A stretch of 64,000 nt of DNA, taken from positions 1-64,000 of the forward strand of contig VZRR01012876.1 in assembly GCA_013398015.1 (NCBI GenBank). The letters run 5' to 3'. The position numbers and the translations under genes are program-made. Shown here piece by piece: positions 46,339 to 59,000 of this stretch. The DNA is from Oreocharis arfaki (lineage: Eukaryota; Chordata; Aves; Passeriformes; Paramythiidae). Below the pieces are notes generated by a model. That model did not search any database and was not told the DNA's origin. It was given only the letters and a program-made list of their open reading frames with translations. Every line of letters starts with the position of its first letter. The stretch's first letter is position 1.

Positions 46339-47229
46339 TTTCAGAGACTGAAAATAGTTCATGCCTCAAGCATTAATAAAAAGTTTTGCTCATTAAAAAG
46401 AAGCTAGAACCAAAGAAGCCTCCTTGAAGACTGGGACTTTGGACTGAAAGTCAAACTGCTGATTAGATGAAGGGAAACCTATTGTTCAGTCATCTCAGAC
46501 TGAGGGAAAGGTATGCATCCACAAAAGGCCAAAGTCACCAGCTGCACTGAGAATCATCTCTGGCTGAGTTTGGGGTGGGGTGATAGCACAGCTCACAGAA
46601 GCCAGATTTACACAGACACTCTTCCCCGCCTCCTCCAACCAAGGGGGAAGGAGAAGGTTTCAGGTACATGGCGTAAACCTCTGGTCAGAGGCAAGAAACA
46701 CTCATCCTCCGTTACACCCAGCTGTGGAATCCCCAACCCTGGGGAGGCCACATCCATGGGACACTAATGTGCGAGGCAGCTGAGGAGGAGTCATAATCCA
46801 TCAAAGACCCCCCAAAAATGCTCCCCAGAGGCTTTGCACCACAGGACTGCACATGATGCCACAGATCCAGAGTCTGCTGTAAGACACTGCCCCCTTTCCC
46901 CAGGGGGACATGCCCGGACATTGCCACCTGGCTTGAGGGTATATTAACCCATGAGATTCCATGCTTTTTGGGGGGACCTTCACCACCAAGAAGACCAGCT
47001 GGAGAGGATCAATGGAACATCACTGAGATCCACGGAGTGGTGATATTTTTCTTATTCTGTCTCAGTCACTCTCCTTCTGTCCCCCTCACCTATTTTCTAT
47101 TTCTTTCTCTCTCTCTCTCATATTTACTATCAAAAAAACCCCATATTATTGTCACTGGCATATGGTCTTGTTTCCACCTTAATTTGGTCAGAGGAATTTC
47201 CAAAGAACCTTAGTAATTGGATCGTGACA
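46339..47229 (+). mobile_element. Solo LTR, family C, copy 2, TSD CCAGG
   Basis: The 891-bp element is flanked by exact 5-bp duplications CCAGG (46334-46338 and 47230-47234). Its start reads TTTCAGAGACTG (TG changed to TT) and its end GGATCGTGACA. A TATA box, TATATTAA, lies at 46940-46947. The AATAAA of the other copy has become an A-run near 47133. It is collinear with the reverse complement of 14014-14963. Confidence 0.95.
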
Positions 47230-47234
47230 CCAGG

Positions 47235-49700
47235 CCTAAAGTTTTCAGTTGCTCATATCGTAGGAATTGAATTGCACTGAGCTGTCTGCTGCACATCCTG
47301 GCTGCACTGGCCATTTCAGAGCTAGTCTCAAACTCTCCTATATTCTAAAGCAAAATCTGATCAGGCCAATACATTCTTTCCATGCAGCAGTTTTTGGGCT
47401 ACAGCCAAACCCTTGTGTAACATTCACCCCTGGCTTTGGGAGGAAGAACTGCCTGTGGATCTCTGTAGTTCTTGTGGACAGTGTCTCCTAGAGGAGATGC
47501 CCATATCCATCCTGGTCCCTCAGAGCAATCAACAGTGCAGCAGGCTTTGGTGTATGTCATGTTGGCAGCCTGATTACAGGTCCTTGCTGTAGAGTTCATT
47601 AAACTGCAAGAATGAGAAAGAAAAACTACTTCAAGAAAGCAAGGTGTACAAAGGTGTGTCTCATCCTCAAATTCCTGATAAATAAAACTCCAGAACAATA
47701 CATAGTTTAGTGGTTTCTACAAAAAGATCCACAACTATAGATACCATGAGAAAGGGATTTAGTCACTTTCTAATTCGTATTTCTTTTCCCCTAGCTACAT
47801 CTACATACTCCAAAATCAGATGCTTATGAGGGATCACAGCTCTCATCTATCTAATAAATATTTTTAGTAAGGTGTTTAGTCTTGATTTAGCACTCAACAC
47901 ATCTATAGATAAGCCACCCAAAGAGTTCTTTATGCTTCTTGTGAAAAGATAAACATGTCTTATCACCCTTCTAGACTTACCTGGTCTCTGCTTCCAGTGA
48001 TGGCATATGGTGGCACTTCTGATGATTTTGCAACCTCCACTGAAACCTGATGAGGACACAAATGTGCTTGCTGGTTCTGGTAATTCAATGAATGCAGAAA
48101 AAACATAGAAGAGTAAGTGATTTAGGGTTCTTCTTTACACTGAAACCTTATCCAGCCTAAGTGGAAGCCAGAATTGCACCTAAAATGTGCAACCCAGCCC
48201 ATGGCTGGACAAGAGAGCTGTGAAGTCCTGCAGTGAGCCAGGCTAGGTGAAAGCTTATTTGAAAACAGTTCTTTTCCAGGATGGTCACAGGGAGACTTGT
48301 GGTCCTGACAGGTTGCAGCCTGGCAGCAGGAGATGCCAAAACATCAATCCCTTTATTTTAAATACACAACTTGGTGCTCCATGTGGGCATGAGCCCTGCA
48401 ATGCTCTTGTTTTACAGAGATTGCATTACTTGACACTGTTTTGGGCTTTTGAAATCCAGGTTGATTGTTGGGGCCTGGCAAGACCTCTCAGATTGTCTAT
48501 TCTCCACTGCACATAGCTGTGGTGGATGGACTGTGTCAAGGGGAAGCACTGGGAGATTTCCTCCACCTCTGTCTTCCATGCACTGCAAGATGGGGCACTC
48601 AAGTCCTGCCTGCCCAAAAGCACAATCCCAAGCGTGGCTGATGGGCGCAGAGAGGAACTTTTCTAGCTCTCTAACACTGGGAATTTGGTCATTGGGAGGA
48701 GAAATATCTTGCCATTGTCCTGTCTACATCAGGCTTTCAGCTCTGGCCACTGAGCTGCAAAGCAGGTGCCAAATTGGTGTCTCCAGAGGTTATGCCTTCT
48801 GAGCCCATGACATCCTGATCTAGATCTCAGTTCATGTACATGGATCACATCCCTGTGGTTAAGTGTCCTGGAAGTTACTTTTGCTAAGCACTTGGGACAC
48901 ATGTAACATTTTATAAACACTCTGGACACATGCAACCGCTTATAACACATGCAACACTCTGATAAGTGGGGGAGAAAACAAAACCAAAACAAAATTGCAA
49001 CTTAAAAGAGTAATGGGAAAAGCTATGCTCAGAGTTTTATGGAGTTTAGTTACTTTCAGAGGAGGGGGCAAATGTGCCCATGTCTAGTCAGTGAGAAAAT
49101 GTAAAAAAGCGGCAAAAGTAGACATGTAGCAGGTTAATTAATCTGCTGTGGGTTAACCACCACAGAAGATAACAATGTCATCAGAGAGGCTGTTGCAAGA
49201 TTGCTGTGCAGTAATGCTCTCCCTTATTGCCCCAGACTCTGCTTCTCCTCTCTGGGTGTTCATGCTATCGAGAGACTCTGGGATCTACCTGGAAACTAAA
49301 CCTGCTAAGTCCCTCACAGAGGAGCCTGACTGCTTGTAGGCCCTTTCTCCCCGAGCTAGACATTTAACACTAAACAGAGAAGTGCTCTTGATACTAAATG
49401 GGACACTGCTTTTCCACCCTCTCACTGCTCATCCACAGTGGGTGCATTTGTCCTCACTGTGGGAACATTCGCTGCCATCAAAATTCCTCTATCAATGCAG
49501 AAAGGGCTGAAAGCATCTCTACTGCACATGCACAATGCTGCAGAAACCAGCTGATGTTGCATTTTCTGCCAAGCTCAGAATCCATTACAGCTAATTTGGG
49601 TTGAAGGGAATTCATGATGCGGAGTCAAGCATGTCATGCTGCAGTTGGGAAGGCTATCTTTCTACATGAGTGTATGGAAAATCACGCTATGAAAAGCCAG
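47235..49700. other. Unique intergenic DNA
   Basis: No gene or named element recognised over 2.5 kb. Short frames such as 48449-48802 (plus) lack family features. Confidence 0.5.
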
Positions 49701-50120
49701 TGTCCATAAAGGAGACAGAGGAGTCCTGCAACTTTATTTGAATAAAGGGAGAGAGACCACCGGGGCACACACCCGCAGAGTGAATGAAACAATTAGAGAC
49801 CAAAATATGGCGATCTGCCGAACTACAAGGCAAAGGAGCAGCACTGGGCACTCATCCAAGCTTGGACCAGAGACATGCTCCTGAGTGGAAGGGATATAAA
49901 TTTTATACACTGGGGATAAGCCCAACCCCCTTCCCCCGACTCCACCCCCTCACGATGTTCTGGTTGGCTCATTCATATCCAGGGGTCCTCTGGTTGGCAG
50001 TTGACAGTCCAATGGAATCTTCCAATTTCTTCCCTTATGTTAATTATGACAAGCACCCACACCCCGCCCTTACATCAAAGCCTAGAACAATCTATGCTTA
50101 AACCCATCGATCATACAGCA
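49701..50120 (-). mobile_element. ERV LTR, minus strand, with polypurine tract beside it
   Basis: On the minus strand the LTR would begin TGCTGTATGATCGATGGG, directly after a polypurine tract (GGAAGGGGGCGGAGG, complement of 50121-50135). It ends TCCTTTATGGACA at 49701. The TATA box GTATAAAA (minus) lies at 49901-49908 and AATAAA (minus) at 49733-49738. The polypurine tract marks it as a 3' LTR with about 100 bases of internal sequence left. No TSD was found, so the edges are inferred from motifs. Confidence 0.7.
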
Positions 50121-50225
50121 CCTCCGCCCCCTTCCATTACAACAAGACACAAAAAATCCAATTAACTTCATAGATTAATTAACAAAACTTTCTAACATTC
50201 ACATACGAAAGCCAATTCACTATTC

Positions 50226-50909
50226 CTGGTAATAACACTGGGAAATCAGGCTATGGGAGGAGCCTTAGCACATAAAAGCAATTAACTGTGCCACAACCCC
50301 CGGGCATTTTTTTTGGGGGTTCTTGGAGGGAGTGGGGGCTTGCCTGGAGAGTCTTCCTGGCCTCCTTCCCCTTTTTCTTCCTGTGGTCCTTCTTCCCTGT
50401 CTGCATCAGTCTGTCTGCCCTTCTTCGCCAGTTCCCCGAGGCAGCTCAACGCCACAGCAACCTAGTGCTCCACTGTTTCCCCAACGGAGCAGCCGTGCCC
50501 CGACCCTGACAACCTGCAACTGCTCTACGAATGCGCCCGTAACCACAGCAACCTGTTCTTCGATGGCGAAAGTGATGCACTCTGCTGCTGTTTGGAAATC
50601 GCACTTAGACTGCCACGGGAGCTATGCAGACTCATCGCAGCTTGTAGGACACACACTCAATCTGCTAAGCTGGTGCTAACAAGGCACCCAGGGTACAGCG
50701 GTAACAATCTGTCTTAGTTTTGTGTTTCTCTCTCTGTCTCTTTTCCCCTCTTTGCTCCCTTTTCTCTCTCCCTTTGGTGGGAACACTTATTTTTGTTTAT
50801 CAATAAACAGTTCTCAGATATAATATTGCCGTGCTTGCACTTGATTTTTGTCCGAGAAATCGATGAAAAAGAATCCTCCCTGACTCCCCTTTTACAGCAG
50901 GATGGGACA
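50226..50909 (+). mobile_element. LTR, family B, copy 2
   Basis: A TATA-like CATAAAAG lies at 50271-50278 within the segment shared with 10770-10830. AATAAA is at 50802-50807, about 100 bases before the end (TTACAGCAGGATGGGACA). The TATA-to-polyA distance of about 530 bases implies a long R region. The 5' edge is uncertain: the match to copy 1 fades near 50226 and no TSD is seen. It may be truncated on the left. Confidence 0.65.
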
Positions 50910-51154
50910 CCCCCAAACAAGGGCAGGGATAACCAGGTTGCTCCAAGCCCCATTCAACCTGGCTTTGAACATCTCCAGGGATGGGGTATCCACAACTTCC
51001 CTGGGAAACTTGTGCCAGGACCTTACTACCCTCACACTAAAGAATTTTTCCTAATATCCAGTCTAAACCTGCTCTTTCAATTTGAACCCATTCCCCCTTG
51101 TTCTGACATACAGGGTCTTGTAGATAGTTTTGCCCCGTCTTTCCTGCAAATTCC
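50910..51154 (-). mobile_element. CR1 LINE fragment between two LTRs
   Basis: ACCAGGTTGCTCCAAGCCCC, CATCTCCAGGGATGGGGTAT, CTTGTGCCAGGACCTTACTA and CCTAATATCCAGTCTAAACC follow CR1 3' UTR order on the minus strand. The extreme 3' tail is missing, replaced by the family B LTR end. The other side stops at an LTR. Confidence 0.88.
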
Positions 51155-52035
51155 TGTCATGGTTTGACACTGGCCCAATGCCAGGCACCCACAAAAGTCA
51201 CTCACTCACCCTCTCCTGCCACAGCTGGGCTGAGGAGAGAAAAAAATTAATGAAGGGTTCATGAGTTGAGATAAGGGGTGGGAAAAAAACACTTAAAGGG
51301 CAAACCAGGCTCAACTTAGAAGTACAAAGCGCAGTTTATTACTAACAGAATCAGAAGAGGATAATGAGAAGTAAAATAAGCCCTTAAAACATCTTTTTTC
51401 CCCCCAACCCCTCCTTCCTTTCCACTGACAGCGCAGGGAGACAGGGCGTGGGGGTTTTGGTCAGTTTGTCACCCGAGTTGTTCTTCTGCTGCTCGAGAAG
51501 AGGAGTCCTTTCCCTGTGAGACTGTAGGGTCTCTCCTACAGGAGACAGTTCTCCGTGAACTTCTCCAGCCCGGTTCCAATCTCACGAGCAGCAGTCCTCC
51601 CAGAACTGCTACAGTGTGGGTCTCTCTTCCACAGGGTGCAGTCCTCCAAGGACAGGCTGCTCCAGCCTGGAAGCAAGGGCCCCCTCTCTCCACTGGGTCT
51701 CCCACTGGATCACAGCCTCCTCCAGGCATCCACCTGCTCCGGCATGGGCACCTCCCCCACGGGCTGCGGGTGGATCTCTGCATTCTCTGTGGCTCCCCAT
51801 GGTCATCACCACAGCCTGCAGAGGCATCTCAGCTCTGGCTCCTGGAGCACCTCCTCCCTCTCCTTCTTCACTGGCCTTGGTATCTCCATGTTGTTTCCCT
51901 CACATGTTCTCACCTCCTCCTCTTCTCTGGCTAGAAGAAAAACTGTGTGTACTTTGTTTTGATTTTCTTCTTAAATAAGTTATCACAGAGGCATTACCAC
52001 CACCTCTAATTGGCCCAGGGAAAAGCCACCAAAAA
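51155..52035 (-). mobile_element. ERVL-type LTR, U3 truncated
   Basis: On the plus strand it opens TGTCATGGTTTGACAC, the reverse of the LTR end. AATAAA (minus) is at 51335-51340 and a TATTTAAG-type TATA box (minus) at 51970-51979. The middle has repeated CTCCAGCC/GGGTCTC blocks (51560-51760) typical of this avian LTR type. Similarity ends in the U3 near 52035, so about 150 bases of the 5' part seem lost. Family naming is from memory of avian ERVL LTR layout. Confidence 0.75.
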
Positions 52036-52092
52036 AAAATTGAGTGTATGATCAGCAAGATACACTTGGGTGAAGGCAAGGAATTGGGTGAT

Positions 52093-52630
52093 GGTCGTGG
52101 TTTAGCCCCAGCTGGCAGCTCAGTTCCACACAGACACTCGCTCACTCCCCTCTGGTGACATGAGAGAAAAGGAAGAGTAAATATGAGAAAACTCGTGTGC
52201 TGGGAGAGAGGCAGTTTAATAGGTAAAGCAATACAAAGAATTCATTCACCACTTCCCATGGGCAGGCAGGTGTTCAGCCATCCCCAGGACAGTAAGGCTC
52301 CATCATGCGTGTCAGTGATGCCATCACTCTGAATGCTTCTCCATTCCTCCTTCTCTCCTCGGCCTTATATGCTAAGGATGATGCTATATATTCTTAAGTC
52401 AGTTGGGATCAGCTGTCCCAGCCATGTCCCATCCCACCTCTTTGTGCAACCCCAACCCCCTCGTTGGTGGGGTGGGGTAAGGAACAGGAAAGGCCTTGGC
52501 TCTAAGTCCTTCTCAGCAATAATGAAAACATCCTTGTGTTATCAGCACTGTTTCCAGCACAAATCCCAAATGTAATAATATACCAGCCATTATGAAGAAA
52601 ATTATCTCTATCTCAGCCAAACCCAGCACA
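52093..52630 (-). mobile_element. Solo LTR, family F, copy 1
   Basis: The plus strand reads GGTCGTGGTTTAGCCCCAGC to AGCCAAACCCAGCACA. Promoter and polyadenylation motifs are on minus: CATATAAGG-type TATA at about 52363-52371 and ATTAAA at 52215-52220. Flanks GTGAT (52088-52092) and TTGAT (52631-52635) are a near-exact 5-bp duplication. The family is abundant in birds. A second copy in the opposite orientation begins at 63854. Confidence 0.85.
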
Positions 52631-53020
52631 TTGATTTACAATTTGCAACACACTTCAGTTAAGTGTCTGAAACAGAAAGCAGAGGGAAAGAGGGTGAACT
52701 GATCTGTTCTTCTAATGAGTTGCACTTTGCTCCAGGGGAAACTTCCTCATTTCAACTCAGCTCTTCACAGCACAAGACAATGAGTTTTTAGAAAAAAGGT
52801 GTTTTTCAGGACAGGTCAATGAGTGCTCATTGCTCAGAGATGTAATATTCTTCTCATGGTCCTGGGTTTTTCAGCCACAAAATCCCCTCAGCTCTCAGTC
52901 AGGTTCTTAGCTGTTGAAACTCAAGAAAGCTCTCAGGATTACAGCACAAATTTTGCACCAGCTGAAAACCTACTCACCTCTGGATGCTTAAAAAGAGCAG
53001 TTCTGAATCAGATATATATA
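52631..53020. other. Unique spacer
   Basis: No gene or named element recognised. Confidence 0.5.
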
Positions 53021-53026
53021 CATGCA

Positions 53027-53356
53027 TGTGGATGCTGAAAAGCTGCTGGCAGAGAAAAATCCACCATTTTGCAAGTATTCTGTTAAGTCCTTGGTTTCAA
53101 CACACCAAGCAAGATGGTTTTCTAAACCCCTTGCAGGTGTGTCCTATTAGGAGTCAAACAGGTGGTGTGGGGTCTGGCCAATCACTTGGAGAGGTGGTTG
53201 GACCAGGGACCAATGATCCCTGCCATAGACCAATGCAGGGATTATATAAGGCCTGCCTGTAATTAAATAAAGTGGGGGTGGGTTATTATTTCCCTCAACC
53301 AGAGCTCTGACTTGGTCCTCCATTTTTTCTGTGTTGCCCGTGCTCCAACTGTAACA
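53027..53356 (+). mobile_element. Solo LTR, family D, copy 2, 6-bp TSD CATGCA
   Basis: The 330-bp element runs from TGTGGATGCTGAAAAGC to TCCAACTGTAACA between exact 6-bp duplications CATGCA (53021-53026 and 53357-53362). TATATAAG is at 53243-53250 and AATAAA at 53266-53271. It shares GGAGAGGTGGTTGGACCAG and the promoter with 34472-34825 but differs by block indels before the CCAAT region and in R-U5. Confidence 0.96.
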
Positions 53357-53362
53357 CATGCA

Positions 53363-55380
53363 TATATATAATTAGCTCTTTGCAGTCCAGGCCCATAGCA
53401 GTCAATAGCAAAGCTACTGATTCCATGGGCAATCCAGCAGTGCGAACTTGCTACCCGTGCTTTAATTCTGTTCTCAGAAAATTGCTTTGATTTTCATGAG
53501 TAAATCTCTGTCAGGTCTTTCCTGGGCTCCTAGTAGTGCGTCTAACAGCAGCACTGCTATTCAGTGACCAGTCTGTGCTACAGAAAACTTAGTAAAAACT
53601 TTGCCCTACAAAAAATGTCCTGAGCAAACCTCTTTCACCTCATTTTGACAGAACTGAAAGTCTCCTAACACTGCTTTAGGCACAAGAAATCTGGTAGATA
53701 ATATTTGAATCTCACCTACTGGAAAGGGGGAGGCAGGGAGGCATGTTATCTTTGACCTTGTTTCTTGTCCAAGTTTTTACTTTCATTCTGCAGAGGAGAA
53801 GTCCCTGTAGGCAGAATGACCCACCCAGTCCCCAGAGACAGGCAGAAAATTATTAGAAGACTTAAGAGTAATGAAAACTGTTGTAAACTGTTCACTGACA
53901 GTTACTCCATGATGGATGCTGTGCCTTCTCCCGAAAGGAGTACGATGAGATATCCAACATGCAGTCTTGCTCATCATGTTCAGTCAGGAACAGATCTGAG
54001 GGCAGCTAATAAACTTATCTGCATCAGATTAAATTGCCAATCCTACCTTCTCCCTGCTCCCTGCCCTCAGTCCCTCCCCAGATCAGTTATACGCATCAGG
54101 CCAAATAAAGATAAATGCATGACAAAGTTCATTCAAGTGACTGAAAATCAAGATGGAACAGCATATTTTTCATCAATGTTATCCCATGAAATAAAGATAA
54201 ATTCCCCCACTTCATATTTTAGCATAGCTTATCATAATCACTGGTAAAGGAGGCTGGGGGAATAGTTTCTTGGTTGAAGCTTCATCAAGTCTAATTTTAA
54301 ATTAGTGTCACGGGTCACTTCCACTTTATGTTGCATTTCTGATGAGCAGTTTTTGCTGAAATACCTGGCTTGGCTTAATGACTGCAAGAAAGAGCAGGGC
54401 TGTGGAAGTCAGAGTGGTGTTGGAGGGGAAGGAGACTGGGCCACTATTCTCGGATGAACACCAGTGTTCTGGGATTTCACCAATGAAATGCAAACTTTCA
54501 TTCAAAGTGGCTCTTGACAAGCAATTTTTCCAAAGACACAGAGGACTTCTGGAGATCCCATGTTCTGTCCTTGTCTCTGACATTACCCAAAGTGTCTCTC
54601 CAGGCATTCTGAGCTCTATGGATTTCAGGCATTTGTTTGTTTGTTTGTTTTTAATGACAACATGCAGTGGGAGAGTGTCTTCCAAGACTTTCAATATGCC
54701 AACCAGCGGTTTACTAATAGATCTGTGAGAATCTATTAGTACTGTTTTGCTCTCTCTTCCATTGTTCTCCAGTTTCCTGAGGTTCCTGATTGGATGCTAA
54801 TTAGTGAAATAAAAATTGGAGCTCGAAAACCTGCATTACCCTAAGTAATTTAAACTTGCTTAATACTGTTTTATGACACAGCGAAGGCTGCACATGGCAA
54901 TATTGAAACTCTGATTCCTTATTAAGTGAACGGCAGTATTTTCACACTGATGGGAACCTTTACTGTCTCAGCCAAAACTGAGAATCTCTTCCTGGGAGAC
55001 ACACTGCATAATCTACTGGATGCAAACTCCCTGTGGAGGTGGGGAGGAGAAGGTCACAGAAGGTGGTGAGGGTGTAAAGAAACACCCCTCCAGGTCTGGC
55101 ATCATCTGGGGTGCATCAAAAATGGAGCTAGAACATGAAGGGAGATCTTGGTAAAGCAGGGAGTTGGGACTTAAGAGGATGATATAAGTTCTGTGGAGTT
55201 TGTTTTTTGGTTTGGTTTTTTTTCCCCAAAATCTCCATTTCTTCAGAGATAGTCTTCTCCTCTGGAGTTTATAGGATTTTTGCTGCTGACTCTAAGGGAA
55301 ACACTTACAGACTTGTCATTCTACAAGCTGAGAAATGGTTTGCTCGTTAGTTCTTTTGTTTCCTCTTCCTTCTGCAAATG
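53363..55380. other. Unique intergenic DNA
   Basis: The 160-codon frame at 53765-54247 (plus) has no family features and no supporting splice or promoter context. Nothing else recognised. Confidence 0.5.
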
Positions 55381-56042
55381 TGTGCTGGTTTGAAGGTAAA
55401 CCAGTGGGACAAATTAACCCCACACAAATACCTTGTGAGAGATTTCAAGTTGGAGTTCCCATTTAATAGGAAAATTACAATAAAGAAGATAGTACAGAAA
55501 CACTGGCTTAAACTGACAAGTCAGAATACAACTTGACCCCTGTTGGTCAGGGGTGGTGGTCACAGTCCAATTAAGCAGTGGTTGCAGTGCTGTTGAAATG
55601 ATGTTTGTGGTCTTGTTGAAAATGGCGGTCCTGTGAAAATTCAAGTCCCCCTCTGGATGGCTGGTGATGGTGGTGGTGGTGTCCCAAGTCCGCAAACCTC
55701 AAGGTTATATGTCATCAGGTTCAGGTGGTACCTCCTCCAGGGCGGAGAGTTACACACTGGAATGATGTAATCCTATGAGTAATAGAATATTTTTGGAGCC
55801 CTTGCAGCTCTGAGTTCATGATGGCCCATTAGCAGGGACGACCTCCTTCAGAATGGATGTGACTGTGTTGGTATCACAGCTGGGTCATTGTGAAGATGAG
55901 GAAACACTGCCTTGCAGGGTTTGGGTGTGCACTGGGTGGCTGTTGCAAACAACCCACCATTAACAGTTCACCAGGAATAAATAGTTTGGTTCTACCTGTA
56001 TTGGCAGACTTTCTCCTGTAACCAAGCCCTAATTTTTTAACA
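55381..56042 (-). mobile_element. ERV LTR, family G
   Basis: The plus strand opens TGTGCTGGTTTGAAGGTAAA, a very common start (or reversed end) of passerine LTRs, and follows the family order: CTGTTGGTCAGGG, TCCAATTAAGCAGTGG, CCTCCAGGGCGGAG. ATTAAA on minus (55462-55467) suggests minus orientation. The far end is set at TTTTTTAACA, but a TSD is not visible and a (CAA)n run blurs the edge. Confidence 0.7.
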
Positions 56043-59000
56043 ACAACAACAAAAAATTATCACAGCAGAGTGGGCTAAAGTTGGGAAGCAGGCTGACGTG
56101 TCAGACTCCAACCCATAAATTTCAGTAGTTTTTAATTTAATCATCATAACAATAAAAAAGGGCTTTGGAGCAGAATGTCTCTAAATTGCAACAACATCTG
56201 GCATGTTTGTGTCCTGGTGGAGGATTGGCAGCCATAACCCATACAAGACAGGTAAGATCATGGCTGGCCATGGGAGGGGAGCTCTTTCCTAAGGCCTGGG
56301 CAGAGAATGTTGAAAGGTAGCATCATCTGGTGATAAGTTGCCATTGCCTTACCCTCTGGCAAATCACACATGGTACAAAAGGAAGGTGAGAGGAGAATAA
56401 TTAGATCTCAGGAATGCAGCTGGAGGGCCATGGGGGAGCCCAAATGGCTTTATGAAAATTTAGGCTTGAAACTTTGTTTTTTCAAGACTTGTGTTTTGAA
56501 GTTTTTGGGGAAGCTGAGTAATGAGAGTCAAGTGCCCCTGGCTTCTCTGCTTTTGGTGTAGGCTCAGAGAAAACACCAGGATAAATCTAGGATTAATCTC
56601 TTCTAGTTTGTGGAGGGATTTCAGACCTAAGTTATTGCAAAACTACAGGTGCAAGAGTTATATGACTCCAGTGAACTACTCTTCATGAAGCAGAGGGGTT
56701 TCTTGGGCAAGATCATTCCTGCACACTTAGGGCAGGATAAAAGAGGTCTGGCATTGCACTGGCATGCATTATGAATATGTATGGTGAGAAGGACAGGTGG
56801 AAAGGAAGAGATGAGACTAGGAGTGTCTTTATCTGTCACAGCTGTTTTAGATTATCTATTCATGTCCACTGTACCTTCTGGAGCTGGAGTTTTCCCAGGA
56901 CATTTGGGGCACTGAAAGTCAGAAAATAAAAGGGGCACTGTCTATGTGAAATCTCAAAGAACAAGACCTCAGCTTTGTATCTGCTCAAAAAAATAACACT
57001 GCTAAGGTGGTAGTAGTCCTCCCTGGGAGCTGATGTCATTGCTTCAGTCATATTTGTTCAAGAAAAAACCACTCCCTGTTGTAACACTATTGTAATTTTT
57101 TGACATCTGAACAAGCCCAATTGAGCTTCAGTCCACCCTTCTGACTTCAGAGTAGGAAGCATCAGCTAAAGGTAAACCATCAAAAAACCTCACTGCTGCA
57201 GACAACAAACAAGCTATGCCCCATCCCCCCCACTGGCTTTTCACTTACTAGATAAAATTTACTGCAAACCTTGCTGTGCTGTGTGGAGTTCGCTACAGGA
57301 TTGCCAATATGTTAAATAACTACAAATCCGCAAATCATAAAGAGGGGCCAGATAATCTCTATTTTGTTAAGCAGCAGATTTATGGAAAGTGCTCCTTGTC
57401 CTGATACCCAGACCCTGCTGTCGAAGACAGCAACATTACCAAAGGCTTGGAGAGCTGAATTGTGAGCAGACTCAACAGCGGATGGGACATTTCAGATGTT
57501 TATTGGCCAGACTTGCATGGCCAAATCCATGAAGATGTTTCTGTGTCTAACTTCTTGTTTAGGCACCTTATTTCTTACTCATTTCCATATCAAATTAAGC
57601 ACTGAAACAAAAGCTCTGCATTGACATCTGTAAATCTGGGATCTGCTGACTGCGGCAGAGTAGTGAGGGGTTTTATGGTAGAGCTAATGAGATGGGCAGA
57701 GACCAGCCACCACACTAAAACTCTGTGGCTCTTTATGACCATCGTTTTATTGTTAATTTCCCTGCCTGCTCCAGTGCTGAAATGACAAGGACAGAACAAA
57801 TCTCCCAGCAGATATGGGTAAAGATGGATTGTGCTGCCAGAGAACAGACACCACATCAGACTCCACTCTCCTTCTGTCCTCTTTCTCCAGCAACGTGATG
57901 TGATCCATGTGCTTTTGCATCCACTTGAAGCCAGAGCTGTTAATACAACACTGCAAGGGTAAGCTTGCACCTCATGACGTGGTGCTCCTGGTGTTTGGCT
58001 GTCTATATGCCTCCCCTTCCAGGTTCACAGTGACCATACCCCTGTAGAACTCGAGGTGTTGCTGTGGCTCTGAGCTCACCTCTACTGTATCTGTGACCTC
58101 TACACCTCTACTGAGCTGTGCATCAGAGTAAACTCCTGGATGACCACAAGCCTTTTTCCAACCTCCCTCATCCCAGCTTCACAGCTTTGTAATGGCCTTA
58201 CGCCAAGCTCTCAGCTGGGTCAAATGGGCACAACCTTGACCTCCAAAGAGCTGTGGCTCTCCCAGCAGCAGAGGGTTTGTGATCATTGCTGATTTAAACA
58301 ATTTTAAATTGCAAAGATGCAGCAGTATAAAACAGATGCAAAGAAAGACACAAATGAAGCTATTTGTAAAAACAAACAAACCTGTGTGAAAAGCATTTGA
58401 GCTATGTGGTGTCCTCATCTTCAATAAAATACACTGTAATACAAAATTCAGTGTGTGCAAAAATGACTTAAAGTCAGTGATACCTATACAACTGCACCTC
58501 TTTTTAGACAGTTTTACTTAATATTTTTGCTATACGGCACCCAAACCCTCACATGGTGCAACCAAATATCCTATTTTTTGCCTTTCTTTCTGCGACATGG
58601 CACAGTATGTATCCTTTTTCTGTGGACAAAGAGGTAAAAGGACACCCAAAAAGCATTGCTGGCTGCAGAAAGAAGTCCAGCACAGCAACCTGCTCTTGTT
58701 GTTATTCAAACAGTTCCATACGACCTAAAGAAAGCGCTGCATTAAGCAAGAAACCCGAAATGGTTCCAGCCAGGCCAAGTAGGGCAAGCATTTTATTCCC
58801 TCCCCAGCCTTGGCAGAACACATACACCAAATTGATAGTGATCCTCCCAGTCCAGCTTTAGGTTGATAACTGAGGAGAGCCCTGCATGGGCTCCATGTTG
58901 AACCAGAAGGATTTTGCTTTGGGCAAACTGATGTGAAGAGATGTACAAATTCAACAAGCTGGAAAGGAGAAGTGAATAGGTGGATTTATGGGTGGAGACA

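Noticed and set aside
34472..53356. The two family D LTRs as one provirus
   Set aside because: Each has its own exact TSD (CAGGTC, CATGCA), so they inserted independently.
53765..54247. 160-codon plus-strand frame
   Set aside because: No domain, no promoter or splice context and ordinary composition; a chance frame is sufficient.
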